NCBI RefSeq assembly: GCF_012933505.1
Contig: NZ_JABBNB010000008.1
Location: forward strand, 1-64,000
Direction of reading: 5' to 3'
Origin: Gordonia asplenii
Lineage (GTDB): Bacteria; Actinomycetota; Actinomycetes; Mycobacteriales; Mycobacteriaceae
DNA length: 64,000 nt
A program made the translations under genes and the position numbers. This document shows positions 46,660 through 55,070 of the stretch, one piece after another (within the stretch, counting starts at the first letter, position 1; each line of letters starts with the position of its first letter). The notes beneath the pieces are model-generated. The model searched no databases, was not told where the DNA came from, and worked only from the letters and a program-made list of their open reading frames with translations.

Positions 46660-46932
46660 GTGGGAATCGAGATGAACGATCGCGGTCCGTATGACATCCC
46701 GGGAGTCGGACCGATCGTCGGCAGTGAGTTCGCCGAAGTATCGGTGAACGTTGACGCACAAGGCAATTCGGTGCGGTTGAGGTTGGAAGACCTGCGCACC
46801 GGGCGGGTTCGGTACCTCGACGCACTCGAGCTGGAGACCGTCATCTGGCTCGACGACGGACATCTGACCGAATTACTGGACCCGTCGGCCGATAGGTGGA
46901 GGGATAGTTCGCCACCCCCGCGCGCCGAGTAG
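46660..46932 (+). CDS. Small protein of unknown function following the oxygenase
   Basis: A 90-residue protein beginning at GTG behind GGGGAG, 9 bp after the beta-subunit stop. It opens with YDIPGVGPIVGSEFAEVSV and predicts mostly beta strands (NSVRLRLEDLRTGRVRYLDAL, then VIWLDDGHLTELLD). No cysteine motif is present, so it is not a ferredoxin. Its position suggests an accessory factor of the oxygenase. The last residues (SSPPPRAE) run into the repeat region, so the C-terminus may have been altered by the repeat. Confidence 0.65.
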   Translation: MGIEMNDRGPYDIPGVGPIVGSEFAEVSVNVDAQGNSVRLRLEDLRTGRVRYLDALELETVIWLDDGHLTELLDPSADRWRDSSPPPRAE

Positions 46933-46958
46933 TCCTGGTTTGCCGCTGTTCGTCGCCA

Positions 46959-47130
46959 CCCCCGCTCGCCGAGTAGACGAAACGAGCTTGCGAGTTTCGT
47001 CGTATCGAGGTGTGGTGAGTGTTCGTCGATACGTGACCAGGTCAAATATCATGGCTGGCTTGGTATTTCGGATCGCCACACCTCGATACGCGTTGTTCGC
47101 GAGCTCACAACGCTACTCGGCGACCGGGGG
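46959..47130. repeat. Dispersed palindromic intergenic repeat
   Basis: The left arm (46959-47012) carries CCCGCTCGCCGAGTAG, CGAGCTTGCGAG and TATCGAGGTGTGG. The right arm (47076-47130) is its complement with CCACACCTCGATACG, CGCGAGCTC and CTACTCGGCGACCGGG. The central segment TGGCTGGCTTGGTATTTCG recurs at 55071-55090. It separates the oxygenase genes from the thiolase genes. Confidence 0.75.
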
Positions 47131-47152
47131 ACTAACCACAAAGGAGAAAACT

Positions 47153-48364
47153 TTGAAACGCGTCGCAATCGTTGAACCGGTCCGTACCGCGGTCGGTGCC
47201 TTCGGCGGTACGCTTCGACCGCTGCCCGCCGAGGATCTTGCAGCGAAAGTACTTGCTGCCCTGGTCGAACGCACATCCATCGACCCGGCCCTGATCGACG
47301 ATGTGGTGATCGCTCAGTCGTATGCCAACTCTGAGGCACCGTGCATCGGACGCTGGGCCGCGCTGAATGCCGGACTGCCGATCGAAGTCCCCGGATTCCA
47401 GGTAGACCGACGATGCGGTGGCGGTCTGCAGGCCGTGGCCACCGCTGCGATGATGGTGCAGACCGGCGTAGCCGATGTCGTGATCGCGGGCGGCGTCGAA
47501 TCGATGAGCAATATCGAGCACTACACCACCACCGCCCGCTGGGGCTCGCGCTCGGGTAACCAGGTGCTCTACGACCGCCTCGACCGGGGGCGGGCGCGGT
47601 CGCAACCGGCGTGGCGATTCGGCGAGATCAGCGGAATGATCGAGACCGCAGAGAATCTTGCGAAGCGCTACGGCATCACCCGCGAGGAAGCCGATGTTTA
47701 CGCGGCGTCGAGCCATCGACGGGCCGCAGCCGCCCAGAGGTCGGGATCGTTCGATGACGAGATCGTCAACGTGGAGGTCCCGCAACGCCGCAGCGAGCCG
47801 CTGCAGTTCTCCCATGATGAGGGGGTCCGGCCCGACACCACCGCCTCAGCGCTGTCCGGACTGCGCCCGATCATGCCCGACGGAACCGTCACCGCGGGCA
47901 ACGCCGCACAACAGAATGACGCCGCCGCAGCATGTCTCGTCGTCGCCGAAGATCAGTTGGACCGCCTGAATCTCACTCCGATCGGTTGGTTCGAGGGGTG
48001 GGCTGCGGCGGGCTGCGATCCCGCGACTATGGGCATCGGACCTGTTGGCGCGGTGCGAAAGCTCTTCGAGCGAACCGGAACCGACTTCGACGACCTCGAC
48101 CTGATCGAGATCAACGAGGCCTTTGCGGTCCAGGTGCTGGCCGTGATCAATGAATGGGGAATCCCGATGGATGAACTGTCGAATCGCTTGAACGTCAACG
48201 GATCGGGCATCTCGCTCGGCCATCCGATCGGCGCGACCGGGGGCCGCATCCTGGCCACGATGTTGCACGAACTCGACCGCAGAAGAGGAAGATTGGCAAT
48301 GGAAACCATGTGTATCGGTGGGGGACAAGGAATCGCGGCACTGTTCAGTGGGGCGACGTCATGA
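47153..48364 (+). CDS. Thiolase (acetyl-CoA acyltransferase)
   Basis: A 403-residue thiolase. Catalytic cysteine in DRRCGGGLQA, NEAFAVQ, GSGISLGHPIGATG and CIGGGQG. The start is the TTG at 47153 with AAGGAG six bases upstream, just beyond the repeat. It would cleave a 3-ketoacyl-CoA formed by the operon. Its stop overlaps the next ATG. Confidence 0.92.
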   Translation: MKRVAIVEPVRTAVGAFGGTLRPLPAEDLAAKVLAALVERTSIDPALIDDVVIAQSYANSEAPCIGRWAALNAGLPIEVPGFQVDRRCGGGLQAVATAAMMVQTGVADVVIAGGVESMSNIEHYTTTARWGSRSGNQVLYDRLDRGRARSQPAWRFGEISGMIETAENLAKRYGITREEADVYAASSHRRAAAAQRSGSFDDEIVNVEVPQRRSEPLQFSHDEGVRPDTTASALSGLRPIMPDGTVTAGNAAQQNDAAAACLVVAEDQLDRLNLTPIGWFEGWAAAGCDPATMGIGPVGAVRKLFERTGTDFDDLDLIEINEAFAVQVLAVINEWGIPMDELSNRLNVNGSGISLGHPIGATGGRILATMLHELDRRRGRLAMETMCIGGGQGIAALFSGATS

Positions 48365-49767
48365 CCGTGGCCGTCCTCGGTTACGGGACCTACTTTCCGT
48401 CGTGGCGGATGGCGCCGCGCGACGCCGGGCATGCAAACCGGATCGTCGCGTCCTTCGACGAGGACGCGGTGACGATGGCGGTCGCCGCGGCTCGCTCCGT
48501 CATCGACGGACTGTCGACCGCGGCACTGGCCCAAGTCGTGCTCGCCACCAGCTCGCCGCCCTATCTCGACAAGACCAACGCGACGATCGTGCACGCCGCA
48601 CTCGGGCTCGACCGCACAATCGCGGCACATGATCGCATCGGCACGGCACGCTCGACCATGTCGGCGATCTCCGCGGACGCCGGTCCCACCTTGCTCGTCG
48701 CCGCCGACATCCGAACTGGCAGACCCGGTTCCGCCGACGAGCGCGGTGGCGCCGACACCGCCGCCGCCCTCTATCTCGGCTCCCCGACGACCGACAGCCC
48801 ATCACTCGCAGACGTCCTGGTGTCCGAAAGCCGTACTGAGGAATTCCTGGACCGCTGGCGCGAGCCGACGGAGCTCAGCGCATCCTCGTGGGAGGAACGC
48901 TTCGGATACGAGCGGTACGCGCCGTTGATCACCGAGGTGGCCGACGCCGCGCTCGATGCGGCCGGCCTCGACCAAGCCGACCACGTGATCGTCACGAGTG
49001 CGAACTCAGCGGTCGCCAAGCGCGCCACGACGCTGGTCAAGGGACAGCTGTCCACCACGGGATCGGCGGCGGGCTTCAGTGGAGCAGCGGATCCGATCGT
49101 TGCGCTCGCGTCGGTTCTCGACGTTGCGGGAGCCGACGAGACCGTTCTGCTGGTGTCGGCCGCAGACGGTGTCGACGCGGTGCTCCTGCGAACGACGGGC
49201 GCGTTGCCCGCCCACCGGCAGCCGACGTCTGTCGCCACGCAGATCGTCGGCGGTCAGGCAATCACCTATCCCACATACCTGTCGTGGCGCGGACTGCTCG
49301 ATTTCGAGCCGCCCCGACGCCCGGAACCGGAACGGCCCGCGGGACCGCCGGCCGGCCGCGGTTCCGGTTGGAAGTTCGCACTGCAGGGGAGCCGTTGCAC
49401 CGTTTGCGGATTCACGCATCTGCCACCGATGCGAATATGCCGCGGCTGCGGCGCCGTTGATGAGATGACACCCGAATCGGTTGCCGGACGCAGCGGGCGG
49501 GTGGCGACCTTCACGATCGACCGGCTGGCCTACTCGCCGTCGCCTCCGGTGGTCGACGTCGTCGTCGACTTCGACGGCGATGGCGGCGAACGCGGGACCG
49601 CAGCAGGCCGGTCCGCCTTCGAGGTCGCCGACGCTCGACCCGACGAACTTGAGGTCGGATCAGCGGTGACAATGACGTTCCGCCGACTCTTCACCGCGGG
49701 CGGAGTACACAACTATTTCTGGAAGGCACGCCAATTGCCTTCCACCGCTGAATCATCGGAGGCGTGA
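48361..49767 (+). CDS. Thiolase-fold (HMG-CoA synthase-like) protein fused to DUF35 zinc-ribbon/OB domain
   Basis: A 468-residue two-part protein. Residues 1 to about 320 have the HMG-CoA-synthase/KAS III-like fold (VAVLGYGTYFPSWRM, ATSSPPYLDKTNA, VIVTSANSAVAKR). The usual acyl-accepting cysteine is absent (RIGTARSTMSA at that region). After a proline-rich linker, a C4 ribbon (RCTVCG, RICRGCG) opens a DUF35 OB-fold domain. DUF35 partners of SCP2-type thiolases build retro-aldolases for steroid and arylpropionyl-CoA side chains. ATGA overlaps on both sides tie it to the two thiolases. Confidence 0.85.
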   Translation: MTVAVLGYGTYFPSWRMAPRDAGHANRIVASFDEDAVTMAVAAARSVIDGLSTAALAQVVLATSSPPYLDKTNATIVHAALGLDRTIAAHDRIGTARSTMSAISADAGPTLLVAADIRTGRPGSADERGGADTAAALYLGSPTTDSPSLADVLVSESRTEEFLDRWREPTELSASSWEERFGYERYAPLITEVADAALDAAGLDQADHVIVTSANSAVAKRATTLVKGQLSTTGSAAGFSGAADPIVALASVLDVAGADETVLLVSAADGVDAVLLRTTGALPAHRQPTSVATQIVGGQAITYPTYLSWRGLLDFEPPRRPEPERPAGPPAGRGSGWKFALQGSRCTVCGFTHLPPMRICRGCGAVDEMTPESVAGRSGRVATFTIDRLAYSPSPPVVDVVVDFDGDGGERGTAAGRSAFEVADARPDELEVGSAVTMTFRRLFTAGGVHNYFWKARQLPSTAESSEA

Positions 49768-50963
49768 TGAGCAGTACGGGCATTGCCGACAAGGTTGCGA
49801 TTGTAGCGATGGGATGCACCCGATTCGGTGAACTATGGGGCTCGTCGGCTGACGACATGCTGATCGACGCCGTGGGTGAGGCCATCACCGGGGCGAACAT
49901 CGCCTTAGCCGACGTCGACGCCTACTGGCTCGGCACGCTTGGGTCCGGCCAGTCGGGACTCACCCTCAGTCGGGCGCTGGGCACCGATTACAAGCCGGTC
50001 ACGCGAGTCGAGAACTATTGTGCGACAGGATCGGAAGCGTTTCGCAACGCGTGCTACGCGGTTGCGTCGGGTGCTTACGATCGGGTGATGGCGGTCGGTG
50101 TGGAGAAGCTGAAGGACAGTGGCTTCTCCGGACTGCTGCGGGCGGATCCACCTGGCGACGGCACGGCACCGGAACTGTCGATGACGGCGCCGGCGGCATT
50201 CTCCCTGCTCGATCCCGCGTACTGCACCAAGTACGGCGTCGACTCGGCGCAAATGCGCGACGCGATGACGCATGTGGCCTGGAAGAACCATGTCAACGGT
50301 GCGCGTAATCCCAAGGCGCAGTTCCGATCCGAAGTCTCCAAAGCGAAGATTTCGGGGGCGCCGAAGGTCGCAGGCAGACTCGGTGTCTTCGATTGCTCGG
50401 GAGTGTCGGACGGCGCGGCCGCTGCGCTGATCGTGCGTGCCGAGGACGCGTACGACTACACTGACCGCCCGATCTTCGTGAAGGCTCTGGCGCTGGCCGC
50501 GGGGCCGGCGCGGGGATCGATGGACCCGGCCTACGATTTCACCACCTTCCCGGAGGTGGTCCGGTCCGCGCGAGACGCGTACGCGCAGGCGGGAATAAAT
50601 GATCCACGCGGTCTCTCGTTCGCAGAGGTCCATGACTGTTTCACGCCGACCGAACTGGTGCTGATGGAAGACCTCGGCTTCTGCGATCGCGGACAAGCGG
50701 TCAAGGAATCGCTGGCAGGCGACTTCGATGCCGACGGTCGCCTGCCGGTCAACATCGACGGTGGCCTGAAGTCCTTCGGCCATCCGGTGGGCGCGAGCGG
50801 GCTGCGGATGCTCTACGAGGCGTGGTTGCAGCTGCGCGGTGAGGCGGGGGAGCGGCAGTTGGCCGATCCGCGTACCGCGCTTACCCACAACCTCGGCGGA
50901 CGGCCGGGCGCGTGCGTGTCGTTCGTGTCCATCGTTGGCCGCGAGCCGAACTCGACGAGCTGA
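49767..50963 (+). CDS. SCPx/SCP2-type thiolase (lipid-transfer/aldolase family)
   Basis: A 398-residue SCP2-type thiolase. The active-site cysteine lies in VENYCATGSEAF, EVHDCFTPTE holds the second conserved region and GGLKSFGHPVGASG the histidine. The C-terminus NLGGRPGACVSFV is typical of Ltp-like proteins. With the DUF35 fusion just upstream, it may be the aldolase/thiolase that removes the acyl-CoA side chain. Last gene of the long operon. A GTG at 49764 is an alternative start. Confidence 0.9.
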   Translation: MSSTGIADKVAIVAMGCTRFGELWGSSADDMLIDAVGEAITGANIALADVDAYWLGTLGSGQSGLTLSRALGTDYKPVTRVENYCATGSEAFRNACYAVASGAYDRVMAVGVEKLKDSGFSGLLRADPPGDGTAPELSMTAPAAFSLLDPAYCTKYGVDSAQMRDAMTHVAWKNHVNGARNPKAQFRSEVSKAKISGAPKVAGRLGVFDCSGVSDGAAAALIVRAEDAYDYTDRPIFVKALALAAGPARGSMDPAYDFTTFPEVVRSARDAYAQAGINDPRGLSFAEVHDCFTPTELVLMEDLGFCDRGQAVKESLAGDFDADGRLPVNIDGGLKSFGHPVGASGLRMLYEAWLQLRGEAGERQLADPRTALTHNLGGRPGACVSFVSIVGREPNSTS

Positions 50964-51005
50964 CCTACGCCGTCGCACACTCACCAGCAGTATCCCGTTG
51001 CCTTA

Positions 51006-51026
51006 TTTTTGATTTGAGGTTAAATT
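51006..51026. promoter_or_regulatory. AT-rich operator before the fusion gene (site 4)
   Basis: AT-rich block with TTTTTGATT and GTTAAATT, matching 36369-36390 read on the minus strand in 18 of 21 bases. It ends 6 bp before the ATG at 51033, so it may overlap the promoter or the transcription start of a nearly leaderless message. Confidence 0.5.
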
Positions 51027-51032
51027 AAAAAA

Positions 51033-52274
51033 ATGATCGAGACACTTTCTCCCGCGGCGAAAGTCGCCGACGAACTCTATCGCGTACTCGCTGCGGGTGA
51101 CGCCGAAGCGGTCACCCGGTTGCTGACCGCCGACTTCGTCGGCGAGACCACCACGGGCCTGCCGCTGGGTCTCGGCGGTACTTACCGCGGCGCAGAGTCG
51201 ATGATCCGGGAATTCTGGTGGCGATTGGGCAAGACCTTTCGGGTCGCGGCGCAACCGGAATCATTTGATGCACTCCCGGGCGATCGACTACAGGTTGCCG
51301 GCGTCTATCGCGGCGTCTGCCGCGCCACCGGGCGCAGCGTCGACGCGCGGTTCATTCACGTCCTGACCTTCGCCGACGGCAGGATCGCGAAGCTGATCCA
51401 GCTCACCGACACCGAACCGTGGCACGCCGCACTCGCGGGCGCCGACCGCCTGAACGTGCCGGCGTCGTCCGGGCCTGCGGTCACCGATCTGCAGACCATC
51501 GATTATTCGGTTCGCGACAACGTCGCGCAGGTGATCCTCAACCGACCGGACCACCGCAACGCCATCGACCTGCGGATGGGCGAGGAGACGCTGACGGTGG
51601 CCCGCGCGATCGCCGCCGACCCGGCGGTCCGTGCGGTGCTCATCGCGGGCAACGGCCCGGCGCTGACCGTCGGCGGCGACATCGAGTACTTCACGTCAGC
51701 GCAGCCGGGCGCCTTCGGTGCGCTCGCCGCGCGAATGACCGACCCTTTCCACGAGGCGTTCCGGATTCTGGAGCGGATCGATGCGCCGATCGTGACCGCC
51801 GCGCACGGTTCGGCGGCCGGCGGTGGACTGGGATTCGTCTACGCCGCCGACATCACGGTCGCTGCCGAGGGAACCGTGTTCTCCACTGCGTTCAGCGGCA
51901 TCGGCCTCTCCGGGGACGGTGGCGGGACCTGGCACCTGCCGCGGTTGGTCGGTGAGGCGCGAGCGCGGCGGATGTACCTGGAGAACCTGCGGATCGATGC
52001 CGCGCAGGCGTTGGAGTGGGGGCTGATCAGTGAGGTCGTCCCGGCCGCGGAACTGCGGACCCACGCGCTCGCCAAGGCGCATCGACTTGCCGCCGGACCG
52101 ACGAAAGCCTTTGGCCGCCAACGCCGCCTGCTCCGGGAGACCTGGCACAACTCGCTGTCCGACCAGCTCCGTGCCGAGTCCGAAGGCGTCGAATTCACCG
52201 GCAGCACCCGCGACGCGCAGCAGGCGATCGCCGCATTCCTTGACAAGCAACGACCAGAATTCGAAGGCAGGTAG
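51033..52274 (+). CDS. NTF2/SnoaL-like domain fused to a crotonase
   Basis: A 413-residue fusion. Residues 1-135 are an NTF2-like module (AAGDAEAVTRLLTADFVGE, FIHVLTFADGRIAKLIQLTD). A short linker leads to a complete crotonase from about residue 154 (YSVRDNVAQVILNRPDHRNAID, HGSAAGGGLGFVYAADI, LPRLVG). The crotonase lacks both hydratase glutamates (GGLGF, STAFSGIGLSG). Separate NTF2-like and crotonase genes lie side by side elsewhere in this window, so the fusion probably joins consecutive activities. Confidence 0.88.
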   Translation: MIETLSPAAKVADELYRVLAAGDAEAVTRLLTADFVGETTTGLPLGLGGTYRGAESMIREFWWRLGKTFRVAAQPESFDALPGDRLQVAGVYRGVCRATGRSVDARFIHVLTFADGRIAKLIQLTDTEPWHAALAGADRLNVPASSGPAVTDLQTIDYSVRDNVAQVILNRPDHRNAIDLRMGEETLTVARAIAADPAVRAVLIAGNGPALTVGGDIEYFTSAQPGAFGALAARMTDPFHEAFRILERIDAPIVTAAHGSAAGGGLGFVYAADITVAAEGTVFSTAFSGIGLSGDGGGTWHLPRLVGEARARRMYLENLRIDAAQALEWGLISEVVPAAELRTHALAKAHRLAAGPTKAFGRQRRLLRETWHNSLSDQLRAESEGVEFTGSTRDAQQAIAAFLDKQRPEFEGR

Positions 52275-52278
52275 AGCA

Positions 52279-53442
52279 GTGCCCGGTCTCATTCACGACT
52301 CAGACGACCATCGCGCGATCCGCGAAAGTGTCGCCGCCATCGCCAAACAGTATGGACCCCAATACTTTCTCGAGCGTGGCCGCACCGGCGGGCACATCGA
52401 CGAACTGTGGAACGATCTGGGCGAAGCAGGACTGCTCGGTGTGCATCTTCCCGAGGAGTACGGGGGCGGTGGCGGAGGCATGGCCGAAGCGGTCGTCGTC
52501 GTCGAAGAACTGTCGGCGCACGGAATGCCGATGCTGATCTGGGTGATCTCGCCGGCGATCTGCGGCAGCATCCTGGCCGCGCACGGCAGTCACGAGATGA
52601 AGCAGGCATGGCTGCCCGCACTCGCCGACGGCTCCATGAAGATGGCGTTCGGACTTACCGAGCCCGACGCCGGCTCCAACAGCCACAACCTGAAGACGAC
52701 GGCGCGCCGCGACGGGGACGGCTGGGTGATCTCCGGCCAGAAGTACTACATCTCGGCGATCGATCAGGCCGACGCCGTCCTGCTGATCGCGCGCGATGAC
52801 GACCTGTCGACCTCAGATCATAAGGCGCTGTCGATCTTCGTGGTCCCCACTGACACACCAGGGTTGTCGATCCAGCTGATCGACACCGCGATCGTCTCGC
52901 CGGACAAGCAGTTCACGGTATTTCTCGACGAAGTCCGAGTCGGGCCGGAATCGCTTGTCGGGCAGGCGGGTAAAGGTCTTCGCCAAGTGTTCGCGGGGTT
53001 GAACCCCGAACGCATACTGGTCGGCGCGATCTGTGGCGGCGTCGGGCGTTACGCCATCGAGAAGGCTAGTGACTATGCCCGCAATCGGAAGGTCTGGTCG
53101 TCGCCGATCGGTGCACACCAGGGAGTTTCGCATCCGCTTGCCGAATCGCATATCAACGTCGAATTGTCTCGACTGGCGACGGCGCACTCGGCGCGGCTGG
53201 CCGACCAAGATTCGCCGGGAGTCGGCGAAGCCGCCAACATCGCGAAGTTCGCCGCCTCTGAAGCGGCGTTGAAAGCACTCGACCAAGCCATTCAAACCCA
53301 TGGCGGCAACGGACTCTCCCTCGAATACGGCCTGTCCGAACTGTGGTTCGTCACGCGATTGATGCGCACCGCACCGGTGAGCCGCGAGATGGTGCTGAAC
53401 TTCGTCGCCCAGACATCACTCGATCTGCCACGGTCCTACTAG
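52279..53442 (+). CDS. Acyl-CoA dehydrogenase
   Basis: A 387-residue acyl-CoA dehydrogenase from the GTG behind AGGTAG, 4 bp after the fusion gene. GLTEPDAGSNSHNLKTTA and YYISAIDQADAVLLIA give the FAD region, and the glutamate in LNPERILVG may be the base. The usual YEGT segment is replaced by LSLEYGLSELWFVTRLMR, so the substrate is unlikely to be a plain fatty acyl-CoA. Confidence 0.87.
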   Translation: MPGLIHDSDDHRAIRESVAAIAKQYGPQYFLERGRTGGHIDELWNDLGEAGLLGVHLPEEYGGGGGGMAEAVVVVEELSAHGMPMLIWVISPAICGSILAAHGSHEMKQAWLPALADGSMKMAFGLTEPDAGSNSHNLKTTARRDGDGWVISGQKYYISAIDQADAVLLIARDDDLSTSDHKALSIFVVPTDTPGLSIQLIDTAIVSPDKQFTVFLDEVRVGPESLVGQAGKGLRQVFAGLNPERILVGAICGGVGRYAIEKASDYARNRKVWSSPIGAHQGVSHPLAESHINVELSRLATAHSARLADQDSPGVGEAANIAKFAASEAALKALDQAIQTHGGNGLSLEYGLSELWFVTRLMRTAPVSREMVLNFVAQTSLDLPRSY

Positions 53443-53472
53443 CCCGGCCCGGCAGCAACCCCGGAGGAAACT

Positions 53473-54786
53473 ATGACAACGACTTACGACTACGACGCCA
53501 TTGTCGTCGGCGCCGGTGCGGGCGGTCTGTTCACCGCTGCCAGACTGGCCCGCCGCGGCTACCGCACGCTCGTCGTCGAACGCCTGGACAAGGTGGGTGG
53601 CCGGGCGTCGACCACCGAGATCGACGGCTTCAAGGTCAACGACGGTGCAATCGTCATCGAGGTCGGCGGTATCACCGAACAGACCTGCGCGGAGGTCGGC
53701 GCGAAGTTCGAGATCCGCGAGCCCAGTCCGCCGATCCTGTACCGCATCGCGGGCAAGGATGTCGACGTCACCGGCGGTGGATGGGGGCTGCTGCTGGGCA
53801 AGCTGACTCGGCAGGGTGCGAAGCTGGTTAAGGGAATCGGCGCGGCGCGCAGCGATTCCGGACTGCCCGAGGACGAGCTTTCCACCGCTGATTGGGTACG
53901 CAAGTACACCAAGAACGAAGGCGTGCACGGGATCTTCCGGAACATGTGTGCCTCCGTGTTCGCGGTGAGTTCCGATGAATTGCCAGCACGGGTGTTCCTC
54001 ACCTACTTCACCCGCAAGAGCGCGTTCAAGCGTTTCGGCTTCCACCCCGACGGCACCGTCGGGCTGTGGAACTCGCTCGCCGACGCCTTCGCAGTGAACG
54101 GCGGCGACCTCTGGCTGACCGCCCAGGTCAGTGCGATCAACGTCGTCGACGGTGCGGTCACCGGCATCACCGTCGATCACGCAGGCGAAACCACGACCGT
54201 GACCGCGCCGGTCGTGGTGAGCAACGTCGGGCCGTATTCCACCCTCGACCTCGCCGGGCGGGAATCGTTTCCCGCTGAGTATGTTTCGCTGGTCGAGCAG
54301 CGAAACCGCCCATGCGCGATGATCACCGTCAACTTCGCCAGCCAGGAGCCGCTGATCGATGCGCCCGGCATGCTGAGCTTCGCGAAGACACGTCGCCTGG
54401 CCTACATCGCCAACTACACCGACGTCTGCCCGGAGATGGCACCCGACGGGTGGCATCTCTACACCGGCACCGCGGTGCCTGAACCGGCGATCGGCGACTT
54501 CGACGAGGCTGCCGAAACCGAGCTGCTGATGGCGGACCTTCGCGACACCATCGATGGATTCGATCGCAGGTCACGCATTCTGTCGACGACGATCACACGT
54601 GATGGCTGGCCTCCGCAGCGGGCCGTCGCCGGTTTCGACTTGCCGCACACCACCGAGGTCACCGGACTGTGGAATGTCGGCGACGCCGTCAAGGAGTACG
54701 CGAACGGCGGCACCACCGCGTGTGCGGAAACGGCCGCCCTGGTGGTCGACGAGATCGCCCTCGAGTTCACACCGGTCACGGCATGA
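53473..54786 (+). CDS. FAD-dependent oxidoreductase (phytoene-desaturase/CrtI-like)
   Basis: A 437-residue flavoprotein with the N-terminal Rossmann motif VVGAGAGGLFTAARLARRG, the LDKVGGRAST segment of the amine-oxidase/CrtI family and the C-terminal FAD motif LWNVGDAVKEYANGG. It may desaturate or rearomatise a ring intermediate. RBS GGAGG precedes its ATG. It lies between ACAD and ferredoxin, suggesting it is part of the same pathway. Confidence 0.82.
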   Translation: MTTTYDYDAIVVGAGAGGLFTAARLARRGYRTLVVERLDKVGGRASTTEIDGFKVNDGAIVIEVGGITEQTCAEVGAKFEIREPSPPILYRIAGKDVDVTGGGWGLLLGKLTRQGAKLVKGIGAARSDSGLPEDELSTADWVRKYTKNEGVHGIFRNMCASVFAVSSDELPARVFLTYFTRKSAFKRFGFHPDGTVGLWNSLADAFAVNGGDLWLTAQVSAINVVDGAVTGITVDHAGETTTVTAPVVVSNVGPYSTLDLAGRESFPAEYVSLVEQRNRPCAMITVNFASQEPLIDAPGMLSFAKTRRLAYIANYTDVCPEMAPDGWHLYTGTAVPEPAIGDFDEAAETELLMADLRDTIDGFDRRSRILSTTITRDGWPPQRAVAGFDLPHTTEVTGLWNVGDAVKEYANGGTTACAETAALVVDEIALEFTPVTA

Positions 54787-54829
54787 TCGGCGCCCCGAGA
54801 TCCCAACGTGCACAAGGAAAGGTGCAGCC

Positions 54830-55024
54830 ATGAAAGTAACGGTCGACTTCGCCAAGTGCACTGGACTGGGCATCTGTGAGTCGCTGGCCCCGGACTTCTT
54901 CGAGGTGAACGATGACGGCAAGTTGGTGCTACTCAGAGACGACATCACCGACGACGAACTGCAATCGGTTGAGGAGGCCATCGCGGGGTGCCCGACCGAG
55001 GCACTGAGGATCGTCAGGGAATAG
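54830..55024 (+). CDS. [3Fe-4S]-type ferredoxin
   Basis: A 64-residue ferredoxin with C10, C16 and C54 (KCTGLGIC, AGCPTEAL). Glycine stands at the second cysteine position, the mark of the [3Fe-4S] ferredoxins that serve actinobacterial P450s and some oxygenases. No P450 gene is in the window, so the Rieske oxygenase is the nearest candidate partner. AGGAAAGG stands upstream of the ATG. Confidence 0.92.
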   Translation: MKVTVDFAKCTGLGICESLAPDFFEVNDDGKLVLLRDDITDDELQSVEEAIAGCPTEALRIVRE

Positions 55025-55070
55025 CGCGCAGAGGACGGCCCCGCCAGCCGTCGCACGCGGTCGGAGGGTC

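Noticed and set aside
54830..55024. Part of a P450 system
   Set aside because: The ferredoxin is of the P450-serving kind, but no haem-cysteine motif of a P450 was found in any gene of the window.
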